A stretch of 64,000 nucleotides of DNA from Actinokineospora auranticolor (lineage in GTDB: Bacteria > Actinomycetota > Actinomycetes > Mycobacteriales > Pseudonocardiaceae). How positions within the stretch are numbered: the stretch's first letter is position 1; the number at the start of each line of letters is the position of its first letter. This document shows, piece after piece, positions 7,044 through 15,706 of this stretch. The notes below the pieces were generated by a model. The model did not search any database, was not told the DNA's origin, and saw only the letters and a list, made by a program, of their open reading frames with translations. Where the stretch lies: contig NZ_PTIX01000026.1 of assembly GCF_002934265.1 (NCBI RefSeq), forward strand, positions 1 through 64,000. The letters are read 5' to 3'. A program made the translations under genes and the position numbers.

Positions 7044-9022
7044 GGCTTCGCCCCGGGACGCGGGTCGGCGAGCAGGCACAGGTCGGCCCGACCCGCCGCG
7101 ACCACGGTGTTCACCTCGTCGAGCGTCGTCAGGTAGCCGCCGACCATGGTGCGCACGCCCGCTCCGTTGCGCACGCGGTCCGACAGCGTGGTCAGGTAGC
7201 CACGTCGGTACTCGGGGTGGAAGTCCGGGCGCGTGTGGCCCGCGCGGATGTGCACCAGGTCCACGCCGTGCTCGCGCAGCAGTCGCGCGAAGGCGGTGCC
7301 GTCCTCGATCGTGGCGCCCTTGGGGGACCAGTCGGTGACGGTCAACCGCGCCGACAGCGTGCCTGGCCACGCGGCCCGGACGGCGTCGAACACGGCCAAG
7401 GGGAAGGCGTGCGGCTTGGCCCACTCGTCGGACCGGCGGTTGGTCAGCGGGGAACGGAACCCTGCCAGCAGGTGCCCGTCGGCGATATCGAGTTCCAGCA
7501 GGTCAATGCCGGTCCCGGCGGCGCGCGCGGCGGTGTCGGCGAAGGCCCGGAGGACCCCGTCGAGGTCGGTCAGCTCGGTCGGGACGGGCGCGAACGGACC
7601 GTAGGGAACGGGCGAAGCCGCGACGAGCGGTCCCTGCGTGCCGCGCGCGCCCGCGTGCGTCAGCCGCAGACCCAGCCGGGCGCCCGCCTCGCGCACCTTC
7701 TCCGCATACGCCCGCCACGCGGCTTCCTCGAACAGCGGCGTGTCCGGGGTGAGCCTGCCCTCGGGCGTGACCGCGACCGGTTCGCCCAGCACCAGCCCGA
7801 TCCCCGCCTCCGCGCGCGCGACTGCGGAGTCCACATCGGACACTTCGGCGGCCAGCCGGTTCGGCAGCCCCAGCAGCGGCGCGAACAGCGGCGGCGGCGC
7901 GACCGCGTCCGGCCCGCGCCCGGCGAACCACGCGTCGACCGACCGCACCAGCGCCGGGTCGCGCTGGGCGAGCGTGCCGTGGGTGATCCGGCCGCTGCGG
8001 GTGAGGAGGTTGAACGCGAACTGGACCGGCTCGAACCCCGTGTAGTGCCCGGTCCGGCCGAAGTACGCCGCGCTGTCGCCCGCCGCCTGCTGGAACCGGT
8101 CGACGACCGGTTGCCGCTCCAGTTCGTAGTCGGTCAGCGCCGCGGCCAGGTCGGTGCCGTGCCGGTCCAGCGCGGCGGCCAAGGCGATCGAGTCCTCCAT
8201 CGCCAGTTTCGTGCCGGAGCCGATGGAGAAGTGCGCGGTGTGCGCGGCGTCGCCGAGCAGCACCAGGTTCCCCCGGTGCCAACTCGGGCACCGCACCAGC
8301 GGGAAGTCCAGCCACAGCGACCGGTTCGACCGCAGCCGGTGCCCGGCCAGGTCGTCGGCGAACAGGCGCTCGCAGAACGCGATGCTGTCCTCTTCGGACA
8401 TCTCGGCCAGCCCGGCCCGCCGCCACACCGGCTCCGCGCACTCCACGATCCACGTGCTGGTGTGCTCGTCGAACGGGTACGCGTGCGCCTGGAACAGGCC
8501 GAACTCCGTCGGCCGGAACGCGAAGGTGAACGAGTCCAGCACCAGGTCGGTGCCGAACCACACGTACTTCCCGCCCTGCGGCACCACCTTCGCCTTGAAG
8601 CGCGCCGACCGCACCCGGCTGTTCGCGCCGTCGGCCGCGACCCGCAGGTCGGCCTCCGGTGGCTCGTCGACCTCGCTGTGGAACCGCAGGTCTGCGCCCA
8701 GTTCGGCGGCGCGGCGCTGGAGGATGCCCAGAAGGTGGCGACGGGAGATCGCGGTGAACGAGTGGCCGGTCGAGCGCAGCACCTCGCCCCGGTAGCGGAT
8801 GTCGATCGTGGACCAGCGGGCGAACGAGTCGGTGATCTCCAGGTGGGTGCGGGGGTCGGCGTCGCGCAGCGCGCCCATGGTCTCCTCGGAGAACACCACG
8901 CCCCAGCCGAAGGTGGCGTCCGGGGCGTTGCGCTCGTGCACCACGACGTCGTGGCCCGCCTTACGCAGCAGGATCGCCAGGTACAGCCCGGCGGGCCCGG
9001 CGCCCGCGATCGACACCTCCAT
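7040..9022 (-). CDS. 2-aminobenzoyl-CoA monooxygenase/reductase-like fusion (FAD hydroxylase + OYE-like domain)
   Basis: A 660-aa two-domain flavoenzyme. Residues 1 to about 380 form a PHBH-type FAD monooxygenase: IAGAGPAGLYLAILL dinucleotide motif at the N-terminus and LVLLGDAAHTAHFSIGSGTK (GD motif) near 280. The rest resembles an Old Yellow Enzyme domain (SPLTNRRSDEW, VRTMVGGYLTT) but is short and degenerate: the usual H-x-A-H-G-Y is D-I-A-D-G-H. The family includes 2-aminobenzoyl-CoA monooxygenase/reductase and salicylyl-CoA 5-hydroxylase. Kynurenine-pathway neighbours favour the former. The ATG at 9022 overlaps the LLM stop by one base. Confidence 0.85.
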   Translation of the reverse strand: MEVSIAGAGPAGLYLAILLRKAGHDVVVHERNAPDATFGWGVVFSEETMGALRDADPRTHLEITDSFARWSTIDIRYRGEVLRSTGHSFTAISRRHLLGILQRRAAELGADLRFHSEVDEPPEADLRVAADGANSRVRSARFKAKVVPQGGKYVWFGTDLVLDSFTFAFRPTEFGLFQAHAYPFDEHTSTWIVECAEPVWRRAGLAEMSEEDSIAFCERLFADDLAGHRLRSNRSLWLDFPLVRCPSWHRGNLVLLGDAAHTAHFSIGSGTKLAMEDSIALAAALDRHGTDLAAALTDYELERQPVVDRFQQAAGDSAAYFGRTGHYTGFEPVQFAFNLLTRSGRITHGTLAQRDPALVRSVDAWFAGRGPDAVAPPPLFAPLLGLPNRLAAEVSDVDSAVARAEAGIGLVLGEPVAVTPEGRLTPDTPLFEEAAWRAYAEKVREAGARLGLRLTHAGARGTQGPLVAASPVPYGPFAPVPTELTDLDGVLRAFADTAARAAGTGIDLLELDIADGHLLAGFRSPLTNRRSDEWAKPHAFPLAVFDAVRAAWPGTLSARLTVTDWSPKGATIEDGTAFARLLREHGVDLVHIRAGHTRPDFHPEYRRGYLTTLSDRVRNGAGVRTMVGGYLTTLDEVNTVVAAGRADLCLLADPRPGAKP

Positions 9023-9873
9023 CAGGCGGACCCCCCGTCGACGACCTCGGCGATCCGGTTGAGGTCGCCCGCGTCGGCGCTGGTCGGGAAGAGGACCAGC
9101 TCGTCGCAGCCCGCTTCGGCGTACCCGCGGATGACGTCCCGGACCGCGCGCACCGACGTCAGGGCGCCCGCCGCGATCTTGTCGGCGAACGGGCCGGTGA
9201 AGGCGTAGTAGTCGCGCAGGTAGTCCCGGCCCGCGTCCGGGTCGCCGATCGCCAGGTACGCCTGCCCCCACAGCAGCGGCTCACCCGCGCGACCCAGGTC
9301 CTGCCAGGCCGCGCGCGCCTTCGCCGCCGCCGACGCGAACGCGCGGGGCGGGCCGCCGCCGTGCGCGTAGCCGTCGCCGTAGCGGGCCATGCGGGCCAGG
9401 GCCGAGCCGCTGGTGCCGCCGACCAGCAGCGGGATGCCGGGGGCGCCGAACGGGGCCGCCGGGCCGACACCGGACTCCGCGACCGGACCGCGCAAGTACG
9501 CCAGCTGCCGCGACAGCGCGGCGCCCCGGGTGCGGTGGTCGACCTCGGCGGCGGCGTAGTCGTCGAGCCGCGCGCCGATGCCCAGGCCGAGGGTGAGCCT
9601 GCCGCCGGAGAGCGCCTGCACGGACAGGGCCTGCTTGGCCAGCGCGGCCGGGGTCCGCAGCGGGCCGATGGCGATCATCGTGGCCAGCCGTACCCGGCTG
9701 GTCACCGCCGCGGCCGCGGCGAGGGCGGCGAACGGCTCGATCGAGTCGTAGCGCAGCCGGTCCAGCACGGCGACCGCGTCGAACGGGCCCGCGTCGGCCA
9801 GCCGCGCCCAGTCGAGCAGGGCGGAGCCGTCGCACCCGGGGACCGTGTTGGGGAGTCCGATTCCGATCCGCAC
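9022..9873 (-). CDS. LLM class flavin/F420-dependent oxidoreductase
   Basis: A bacterial luciferase-like TIM barrel, about 283 aa. MRIGIGLPNTVPG opens the first strand, VRLATMIAIGPLRTPAALAKQALSVQALSGGRLTLGLGIG is the family core, and VGGTSGSALARMARYGDGY follows. I prefer GTG 9873 over GTG 9882 because AAGGG lies 10 nt upstream of it and homologues start at this point. It is the first gene of the anthraniloyl-CoA operon, from a promoter facing PaaX. It may reduce a ring or side-product with F420H2 or FMNH2; the substrate is unknown. Confidence 0.83.
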   Translation of the reverse strand: MRIGIGLPNTVPGCDGSALLDWARLADAGPFDAVAVLDRLRYDSIEPFAALAAAAAVTSRVRLATMIAIGPLRTPAALAKQALSVQALSGGRLTLGLGIGARLDDYAAAEVDHRTRGAALSRQLAYLRGPVAESGVGPAAPFGAPGIPLLVGGTSGSALARMARYGDGYAHGGGPPRAFASAAAKARAAWQDLGRAGEPLLWGQAYLAIGDPDAGRDYLRDYYAFTGPFADKIAAGALTSVRAVRDVIRGYAEAGCDELVLFPTSADAGDLNRIAEVVDGGSA

Positions 9874-9904
9874 CAGCGTCACACCCTTGTGGCCGGGGTC
9901 ACTG

Positions 9905-9955
9905 CGGAAAAACGTTACGGTTGACCTCGCTCAGGTGTCAACTAAGCTCGGCGAG
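9905..9955. promoter_or_regulatory. Divergent promoters with shared inverted-repeat operator
   Basis: On + strand, TTGACC (9921-9926), a 16-nt spacer and TAAGCT (9943-9948) predict transcription starting at about 9955-9956, right at the PaaX GTG, so that mRNA would be leaderless. On - strand, TTGACA (9941-9936), an 18-nt spacer and TAACGT (9917-9912) would drive the LLM operon. The inverted repeat GTTGAC/GTCAAC (9920-9925 and 9937-9942) covers both -35 elements, as expected for a PaaX operator shutting both arms. Confidence 0.72.
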
Positions 9956-10762
9956 GTGTTCGACCCCGCACCCCAGGACCTCGTGCTGACGATTCTCGGC
10001 GCGCACCTGCGTCCCCGCGACCGCACCACGGTGTGGTCCGGCGGGCTGGTCTCGCTGCTGGTCGAGTTCGGTTTCACCCCCGGCGCCGCGCGCGTGGCCC
10101 TGACCCGCCTCGTCCAGCGCGACCTGCTGGAACGCGTCCGCGACGGCCGCATGGTGCACTACCGGCTCACCGACCGCGCGGCCGCCGTGCTGGTCGACGG
10201 CGACCGCCGGATCTTCACCGTCGGCACCGGCGTCGACCCGGCGCGCGGCCAGTGGACCGTGCTCTGGCACGCCATCCCCGAGGAGCAGCGCGTCGCCCGC
10301 ACCCGGCTGGTGCGCAGGCTGCGGTTCCTCGGCTTCGGACCGGTGCAGGACGGCACCTGGCTGGCGCCGCGCGACCGGGTCGCCGAGGTCGACGCGCTGC
10401 TCGCCGACCTGGGGGTGACCGCGCACGCCGGTGTGCTGCTCGGCGCGCCCGCCGGGGCGGGCGACTTCGCCGACTTCGCGCGCCGGGTCTGGGACCTGGC
10501 CGCGCTGGCGGCCCGGTACGAGGCGTTCGTGGCGGAGTTCGCGCCCGCCAGGGAACCGGTCGACGACCCGCGCACCGCGTTCCACTTACGGGTGCGGCTC
10601 ATCCACGTCTACCGGCAGTTCGCCACCCTCGACCCCGAACTGCCCGAGGACCTGGTGCCCGCGCCGCCGCACCGCGCCGCGGCCGTCGCCCTGTTCCACG
10701 ACGCCTACCCCGTACTGGCCGCACCCGCCCAGCACCACTTCGACGAAGCGATGAAGCCGTGA
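9956..10762 (+). CDS. PaaX family transcriptional regulator
   Basis: A 268-aa protein with the PaaX N-terminal winged helix (LVLTILGAHLRPRDRTTVWSGGL, then FTPGAARVALTRLVQRDLLERVRDGR) and the PaaX-like C-terminal region (ARRVWDLAALAARYEAFVAEF). PaaX proteins repress aromatic catabolic genes and are released by aryl-CoA effectors; here 2-aminobenzoyl-CoA is a natural guess. Start chosen at GTG 9956, which coincides with the predicted transcript start; GTG 9935 in the same frame is the alternative. The next gene overlaps the stop by GTGA. Confidence 0.87.
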   Translation: MFDPAPQDLVLTILGAHLRPRDRTTVWSGGLVSLLVEFGFTPGAARVALTRLVQRDLLERVRDGRMVHYRLTDRAAAVLVDGDRRIFTVGTGVDPARGQWTVLWHAIPEEQRVARTRLVRRLRFLGFGPVQDGTWLAPRDRVAEVDALLADLGVTAHAGVLLGAPAGAGDFADFARRVWDLAALAARYEAFVAEFAPAREPVDDPRTAFHLRVRLIHVYRQFATLDPELPEDLVPAPPHRAAAVALFHDAYPVLAAPAQHHFDEAMKP

Positions 10763-11565
10763 GCGAAACGAACCCCGCCGACACCCAGGCGGCGTTGACC
10801 TACACCTCCTACCTGTCCCTCGACGAGGTGCTCACCGCGCAGCACCCGCGCTCGGACGAGCACGACGAACTGCTGTTCATCGTCATCCACCAGGTCTACG
10901 AGCTGTGGTTCAAGCAGCTGCTGCACGAACTCGGCCTGGTGCAGAACGTCCTGGAACGCGGCGACACCGCGCACGCGGTCCGCACGCTGCGCCGGGTGCT
11001 GACGATCCTCAAGGTGAACGTGGCCCAGATCGACGTGCTGGAAACCATGACGCCCCGGCAGTTCACCAGTTTCCGCGCCCGGCTGGACGCCTCCAGCGGG
11101 TTCCAGTCCGCGCAGTTCCGCGAGCTGGAAGCGGTGCTGGGGCGGCGGGACCGGCGGGCGTTCGCGCACTACCCGGAGGGCGGGGAGCAGCGGGCGCGGA
11201 TCGCGGCGGCGATGGACCGGCGGTCGCTGTACGACTCCTTCCTGCGGTACCTGGTCTCGCACGGGTACGAGGTCCCGGCTTCCCTGCTGAAGCGGGATGT
11301 GGCAGAGCCCGCCGAGGCTTCGCCCGAACTGCAAGAGGTTCTGCTCGCGGTGTACGCGGACGACTCGGGGCCGTCGACGGTGGCCGAGCACCTGGTCGAC
11401 CTCGACGAAGGGTTGCAGGAGTGGCGGTACCGGCACGTGAAGATGGTCGAGCGGACGATCGGGGCCAAGCCGGGGACCGGCGGGTCGGCGGGGGCGGCGT
11501 ACCTGCGGGGGACGCTGTTCGAGGCCGCGTTCCCGGACCTGTGGGCCGTGCGGAGCAGGCTGTGA
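10759..11565 (+). CDS. kynA: Tryptophan 2,3-dioxygenase
   Basis: A 268-aa haem dioxygenase oxidising L-Trp to N-formylkynurenine. Family signatures are all present: YTSYLSLDEVLTAQ, LLFIVIHQVYELWFKQLLHEL (distal His), MTPRQFTSFRARLDASSGFQS, and the C-terminal WRYRHVKMVERTIGAKPGTGGSAG with the proximal haem His. The GTG start overlaps the PaaX stop. It is coupled to kynureninase by another GTGA, so the two are made together. Length is usual for bacterial TDO. Confidence 0.96.
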   Translation: MSETNPADTQAALTYTSYLSLDEVLTAQHPRSDEHDELLFIVIHQVYELWFKQLLHELGLVQNVLERGDTAHAVRTLRRVLTILKVNVAQIDVLETMTPRQFTSFRARLDASSGFQSAQFRELEAVLGRRDRRAFAHYPEGGEQRARIAAAMDRRSLYDSFLRYLVSHGYEVPASLLKRDVAEPAEASPELQEVLLAVYADDSGPSTVAEHLVDLDEGLQEWRYRHVKMVERTIGAKPGTGGSAGAAYLRGTLFEAAFPDLWAVRSRL

Positions 11566-12719
11566 GGGCGGAGGAGCTGGCGCCGCGCTACGCGCGGTTC
11601 GGGGTCGGCTCGCGGCTGCTGCTGACCGGGCACTCGCACCAGGCGTGGCCGGACGTCGCGCTGGAGGGCCAGATCGCGGCCTTCGACGACGCGGCGCTGG
11701 CGGTGGACGAGAAGTGGTCGCGGGCGTTCGCGAAGGCCGACCGGGTGCGCGCCGGGTTCGCGTCGTGGCTGGGCGAGCCGGGAGCGGACATCGCGCTGGG
11801 GGCGAACACGCACGAGCTGGTGGTGCGGTTCCTGTCCGCTGTGGACTTGACCGGTCGGCCGAAGTTGGTGACCACCGACGGCGAGTTCCACACGCTGCGG
11901 CGGCAGCTGGGTCGGTTGGCCGAGGAGTTCGTGCGGATCGTGCGGGTGCCCGCCGAGCCGGTGGCGACGCTCGCCGAGCGGCTCGCGTCCGAAGTGGACG
12001 ACCGGACAGCGGCCGTGCTGGTGTCGGCGGTGCTGTTCGAGACGTCGCGGATCGTGCCGGGGCTGGCCGCGGTGGCCGCGGCGTGCGAACGGCACGGGGT
12101 GGAGCTGCTGGTCGACGCCTACCACACGCTGGGGGTCGTGCCGTTCGACACGGCGGGGCTGTCGGACGCGTGGATCGTCGGCGGCGGGTACAAGTACTTG
12201 CAGTTGGGGGAGGGGAACTGCTTCCTCCGGCTGCCGCCGCACGCGCAGGAGCTGCGCCCGCTCGTGACGGGCTGGTTCGCCGAGTTCGACGCGTTGGCCG
12301 ACGAGCGCGACCCGACGCTGGTGGCGTACGGGCCGGGGGCGACGCGGTTCGCGGGGTCGACGTACGACCCGACGAGCCACTACCGGGCGGCCAGGGTGAT
12401 GGACTTCTTCGTCGACCTCGGACTCGACGCCCCGCTGCTGCGGGAGATCTCCCTGCTGCAGACCGGGTTGATCGTCGAGGCGTTCGACGCGTTGGGGCTG
12501 CCGGAGTCGGTGATCACGCTGGACCGGGCGGATCGCGTGGAGTTCGGGGGGTTTGTCGCCTTTCACGCCGAACGGGCCGGGGAGTTCCAGCGGGCACTGG
12601 CCGAACGCGGTGTGCTGTCGGACAGCCGGGGGAGCTACCTGCGGTTCGGGCCCGCGCCCTATTTGCGTGATTCGCAACTGCTGGACGCCGTGGCGGCGCT
12701 GGGCGAGGTCGCGCGCTGA
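11562..12719 (+). CDS. kynU: Kynureninase (PLP, aminotransferase class V fold)
   Basis: A 385-aa fold-I PLP enzyme. The Schiff-base Lys sits in GGGYKYLQLGEGNCFLRLP and the PLP-binding Asp in LLVDAYHTLGVVPFD; THELVVRFLSAV lies in the cofactor-binding N-terminal part. It would split L-kynurenine into anthranilate and alanine, feeding the divergent CoA pathway. The GY-K-Y motif is followed by LQLGEG rather than the GGPG of classical KynU, so it is of a divergent branch. Placement directly behind TDO supports the assignment. Confidence 0.82.
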   Translation: MRAEELAPRYARFGVGSRLLLTGHSHQAWPDVALEGQIAAFDDAALAVDEKWSRAFAKADRVRAGFASWLGEPGADIALGANTHELVVRFLSAVDLTGRPKLVTTDGEFHTLRRQLGRLAEEFVRIVRVPAEPVATLAERLASEVDDRTAAVLVSAVLFETSRIVPGLAAVAAACERHGVELLVDAYHTLGVVPFDTAGLSDAWIVGGGYKYLQLGEGNCFLRLPPHAQELRPLVTGWFAEFDALADERDPTLVAYGPGATRFAGSTYDPTSHYRAARVMDFFVDLGLDAPLLREISLLQTGLIVEAFDALGLPESVITLDRADRVEFGGFVAFHAERAGEFQRALAERGVLSDSRGSYLRFGPAPYLRDSQLLDAVAALGEVAR

Positions 12720-12746
12720 GCCGTCCGCGCACCTACGATCGTTTTC

Positions 12747-13721
12747 GTGGCGGAGAAAGAGGGAAGCACCCTGACGGTGGTGCTCGCTGGGTCGGTGAAC
12801 CTGCTGATCGCGATCCTGAAACTGGTCGCGGGCCTGATCACCGGCTCGGCGGCGATGCTGTCGGAGGCGGCGCACTCGGTGGCGGACACGTTCACCGAGA
12901 TCCTGCTGCTGACCGCGCTGCGCGTGTCGCGCAAACCGGCGGACCGCGCGCACCCGTTCGGATACGGGAAAGCGCGGTACTTCTGGTCGCTGCTGGCCGC
13001 GGTATCGATCTTCGCGTCGGGCTCGATGTTCGCCTTGTACGAGGGTTTCTCGACGATCTTCGGTGCGGCGGGGGAACAGACGTCCCCCTTGGTCGCGTAC
13101 CTGGTGCTGGCGGGCGCTTTCGCGCTGGAGTCGGTGTCCTGGGCCCAGGCCCTGCGCCAGGTCCGGCGGGACGCGGCGGACCAGCACCGCACCTTCCGGG
13201 CCCAACTCCGCCACGGCGACGACCCGACCGCCACCACGGTGTTCTACGAGGACTCGGCGGCGTTGTGCGGCCTGCTCCTGGCGTTCGCCGGGGTGGGTCT
13301 GCACCAGCTCACCGGCGCCGCCGTGTGGGACGGCGTGGCGTCGGTGGCCATCGGCGTCCTGCTGGCGTGCGTGGCGTTCCTGCTGGGCCGCGCCAACGCG
13401 GCGCTGCTGATCGGCCGCCAAGCCCCACCGGACCTCGTCTACGGCATCCGCGACACGCTGGCGGCGGCGCGGGAGGTGGACGCGGTGGTGGACCTCCAGA
13501 CGATGCTCATCGGTACCGACAGCGTCCTGGTCTGCGCCCGCGTGGACTTCGACGACACCATCACGGCGGGCGAGCTGGAGCGGGTGTGCGTGCGGCTGGC
13601 GGGGGAGTTGCAGGCGAAGTTCAACGACGTGACCGAGGTGTTCATCGAACCGGTGCCGCGCAGCGACGAGGACCTGCGGGCGGCGGTGCTGGCCCGGTAC
13701 GGGGAGGAACCCCGGGTGTGA
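12747..13721 (+). CDS. Cation diffusion facilitator (CDF) family transporter
   Basis: A 324-aa inner-membrane metal/proton antiporter. After a short N-terminus come hydrophobic segments at about 9-35, 75-98 and 104-125. The metal-site motif is SEAAHSVADTFTE (helix 2; usual form H-x-x-x-D) and helix 5 carries FYEDSAALCGLLLAFAGV. A cytoplasmic C-terminal domain with VDLQTMLIGTDSVLVCARVDFDDTI ends the protein. Zn, Mn or Fe efflux are all possible. GTG start with GGAG-like purines upstream. It stands 27 bp after kynU but has no obvious link to it. Confidence 0.9.
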   Translation: MAEKEGSTLTVVLAGSVNLLIAILKLVAGLITGSAAMLSEAAHSVADTFTEILLLTALRVSRKPADRAHPFGYGKARYFWSLLAAVSIFASGSMFALYEGFSTIFGAAGEQTSPLVAYLVLAGAFALESVSWAQALRQVRRDAADQHRTFRAQLRHGDDPTATTVFYEDSAALCGLLLAFAGVGLHQLTGAAVWDGVASVAIGVLLACVAFLLGRANAALLIGRQAPPDLVYGIRDTLAAAREVDAVVDLQTMLIGTDSVLVCARVDFDDTITAGELERVCVRLAGELQAKFNDVTEVFIEPVPRSDEDLRAAVLARYGEEPRV

Positions 13722-13797
13722 ACCCAGGTGATTGAACAGCCTGACTCGGCTGAACATTCCGCCAAGTCCGTCGGCCATGTTCTGTGACCGGCTCTGA

Positions 13798-14313
13798 AGG
13801 GGGCGCGCACTGAGCTCACACGACCTTGTCGAGCGGATCGGGCCCGCGTTGAGCGGTGCCGGAGGTGTTGGAGACCCGGAGCGTACTTGCTGGCGGTGAC
13901 GGCGCGTGGAGGTGGGATTTCGCCACAACAGGAAGGGTGTCCGAGTTTTCCGTCCTCTACGGCGGACGTTGGGTGAGCCGGAGACGGAATCGAGCGAGCG
14001 GGTGCGATGGTCGCTGGACCTACCGGAGCCGTTGACTGATGGTGAAGGGCACGAGTTCGCGGTGCGAGTTCTGGCGGCGGATTCGCCCCTGCACCACTAT
14101 GTCTGCGTGCCGCAGATCCCGTGTGCTGCCTTCGATCTCCGCGTGCGGTTCGGTCCGGAGATGCCCGAGAAGGTTGTTGCGCTTCAACGCGCATTCCAGC
14201 TTGGTGCGGAAGACGAGTTGACCAGTGGAAGTGCAGTCGTGCCGGATTTGGCGGGTGAAGTGAGGGTGCGGTTCCGCGATCTGGTGCCCGGGTTCGCCTA
14301 TGGTCTGCGCTGA
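13798..14313 (+). pseudogene. Fragment of an unknown protein, probably decayed
   Basis: A 135-aa open stretch from GTG 13906 encodes a C-terminal-looking domain ending DLVPGFAYGLR. The same frame upstream, 13798-13896, also reads as plausible protein (SSHDLVERIGPALSGAGGVGDPERT) but is cut off by TGA at 13897 only two codons before the GTG. There is no good start codon upstream. Base composition is less GC-rich than its neighbours. I read it as the remains of a longer gene, but a short intact gene from 13906 cannot be excluded. I do not recognise the domain. Confidence 0.4.
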
Positions 14314-14357
14314 GGCGTGGGTAGAGGGTTGCAGAACCACTGATCAGTCCACTGTGG

Positions 14358-14756
14358 TCAGCGGAGGAACCACGCCGTGAAGGTGGTGCGGCCGTCCGCG
14401 ACGGCGAGGTTGACCTGTTCCGCCAACGCCCGGACGATGGCCATGCCGCGGCCCGCCAGGACCACACCCGAGGCCGGGACGCGCCAGCCGCTCTCGTCGA
14501 TGACGGTGATGACGACGGCCTCGTCGTCGACGTGGGCGTTGAGCCCCAGGACGGTGGACTCCGGGCCGCTCTGGTTGGCGTTCGCGATGGCGTTGCTCAT
14601 CGCCTCGTCGGCGGACCAGACGGCGTCGTCGAGGGCGGGGGGTGCGACGCCCACCCGGGTGAGCCAGCCGCGCAGGGCGCGACGGGCCAGGTGCAGGTGA
14701 CCGGGCTCGGCGGGGACCGTCACCGCCCAGACCTCCACCACCGACATCTCGCTCAT
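14358..14756 (-). CDS. ATP-binding protein, anti-sigma factor kinase (RsbW) type
   Basis: A 132-aa GHKL ATPase domain. The N-box is visible as DEAMSNAIANANQ, the G1 box as VIDESGWRVP, and the G2 region as GRGMAIVRALAEQV. Stand-alone domains of this size in actinobacteria regulate SigB/SigF-like sigma factors or act as unlinked phosphotransfer regulators. No sigma factor or anti-anti-sigma gene is nearby, so the partner is unknown. ATG at 14756 is chosen because the longer frame is unrelated Pro/Arg-rich sequence. Confidence 0.8.
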   Translation of the reverse strand: MSEMSVVEVWAVTVPAEPGHLHLARRALRGWLTRVGVAPPALDDAVWSADEAMSNAIANANQSGPESTVLGLNAHVDDEAVVITVIDESGWRVPASGVVLAGRGMAIVRALAEQVNLAVADGRTTFTAWFLR

Positions 14757-14800
14757 GCGCTGGGAATACCCCTCGCCGGGCGGGGGTGAAACATGACCGG

Positions 14801-15706
14801 TCAGGCGACGCTGGCGATGGGGGTGGGCTTGCGGTCCATCAGGGTGAGCAGCAGGCCCTCCTTGGTCGACCACGGGCTGATCTCCACCCGGTCGTGGCCG
14901 GTCGCCACCATCAGGGCCCGCGCCGCGACCGCGCCCGCCAGCGACTGCTCGGCCCGGTGCCGCGAGATCCCCGGCAGCTTCGCCCGGCGCCGCGCCGAGA
15001 GCCGGGCCAGGCGGGGGATCCAGCGGTCGAGGTCCTCGACCTGGAGTGAGCTCGTGTCGGCCAGGCGGGCCAGGCCCTGGAAGACCTTGGAGCAGCCGAC
15101 CGCGTGGCCCGCGTGCAGCGCGACCAGGTCGTCGGGGGCCAGGGCGTCGCGGATGAGTTCCTCGACCTCGTCCTCGTGCCCGACCGCCAGCCCCAGCCGG
15201 GTCAGAGTCCGTGCGCCGTACGGCAAAGAGCGCGCCACCGACGGGGTGTCGGACTCGCCGACGGCGACCTCGACCGTGCCGCCGCCGACGTCGAGCACCG
15301 TCAGCGCGCCCGCCGCCCGGCCGTACCACCGGCGCGCGGCGAGGTAGGCCAGCCGCGCCTCCTGGCGGCCGCTGAACCGGCGCAGCGTGACCCCGGTGCG
15401 CCGCGCGACCTGCCGCACGATCTCGTCGGCGTTGACCGCGTCGCGCACCGACGACGTCGCGAACGGGACGATGTCGGCCAGGGGGAGCCCCGCCTTGCGC
15501 GCGTACCTCCGGACGGTCGCGACCGCCCCCGCGACCTGCTCGATGCCCTCCCGCCGCAGACAGCCTTTGCCGTCGTACGCTCGGTCGAGGCGGAGTCTGA
15601 CCTTGCGGGAGAGCAGCGCGTCGGTGGGTGAGCCCCGGTCCGCGTCGACGACGACGAGGTGCGCGCTGAAGCAACCCACGTCCAGCACCCCCACGGCGTT
15701 GCGCAT
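14801..15706 (-). CDS. Ppx/GppA family phosphatase
   Basis: A 301-aa actin-fold (ASKHA) phosphatase. Signature segments are VGVLDVGCFSAHLVVVDA at the N-terminus (usual form DxGSxS/N), VPFATSSVRDAVNADE, SGRQEARLAYLAARR and the second phosphate loop TVLDVGGGTVEVAVG. It hydrolyses exopolyphosphate or pppGpp. The size matches the short actinobacterial form lacking the C-terminal HD domain. ATG 15706 starts the homologous region. It is transcribed away from the LigD-type gene, with about 210 bp between them. Confidence 0.86.
   Translation of the reverse strand: MRNAVGVLDVGCFSAHLVVVDADRGSPTDALLSRKVRLRLDRAYDGKGCLRREGIEQVAGAVATVRRYARKAGLPLADIVPFATSSVRDAVNADEIVRQVARRTGVTLRRFSGRQEARLAYLAARRWYGRAAGALTVLDVGGGTVEVAVGESDTPSVARSLPYGARTLTRLGLAVGHEDEVEELIRDALAPDDLVALHAGHAVGCSKVFQGLARLADTSSLQVEDLDRWIPRLARLSARRRAKLPGISRHRAEQSLAGAVAARALMVATGHDRVEISPWSTKEGLLLTLMDRKPTPIASVA

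Noticed and set aside
7217-9208. Long + strand open frame opposite the ACMR-like gene
   Set aside because: It is the antisense of a high-GC gene with clear FAD motifs; its translation is Arg/Gln/Val-rich without any motif.
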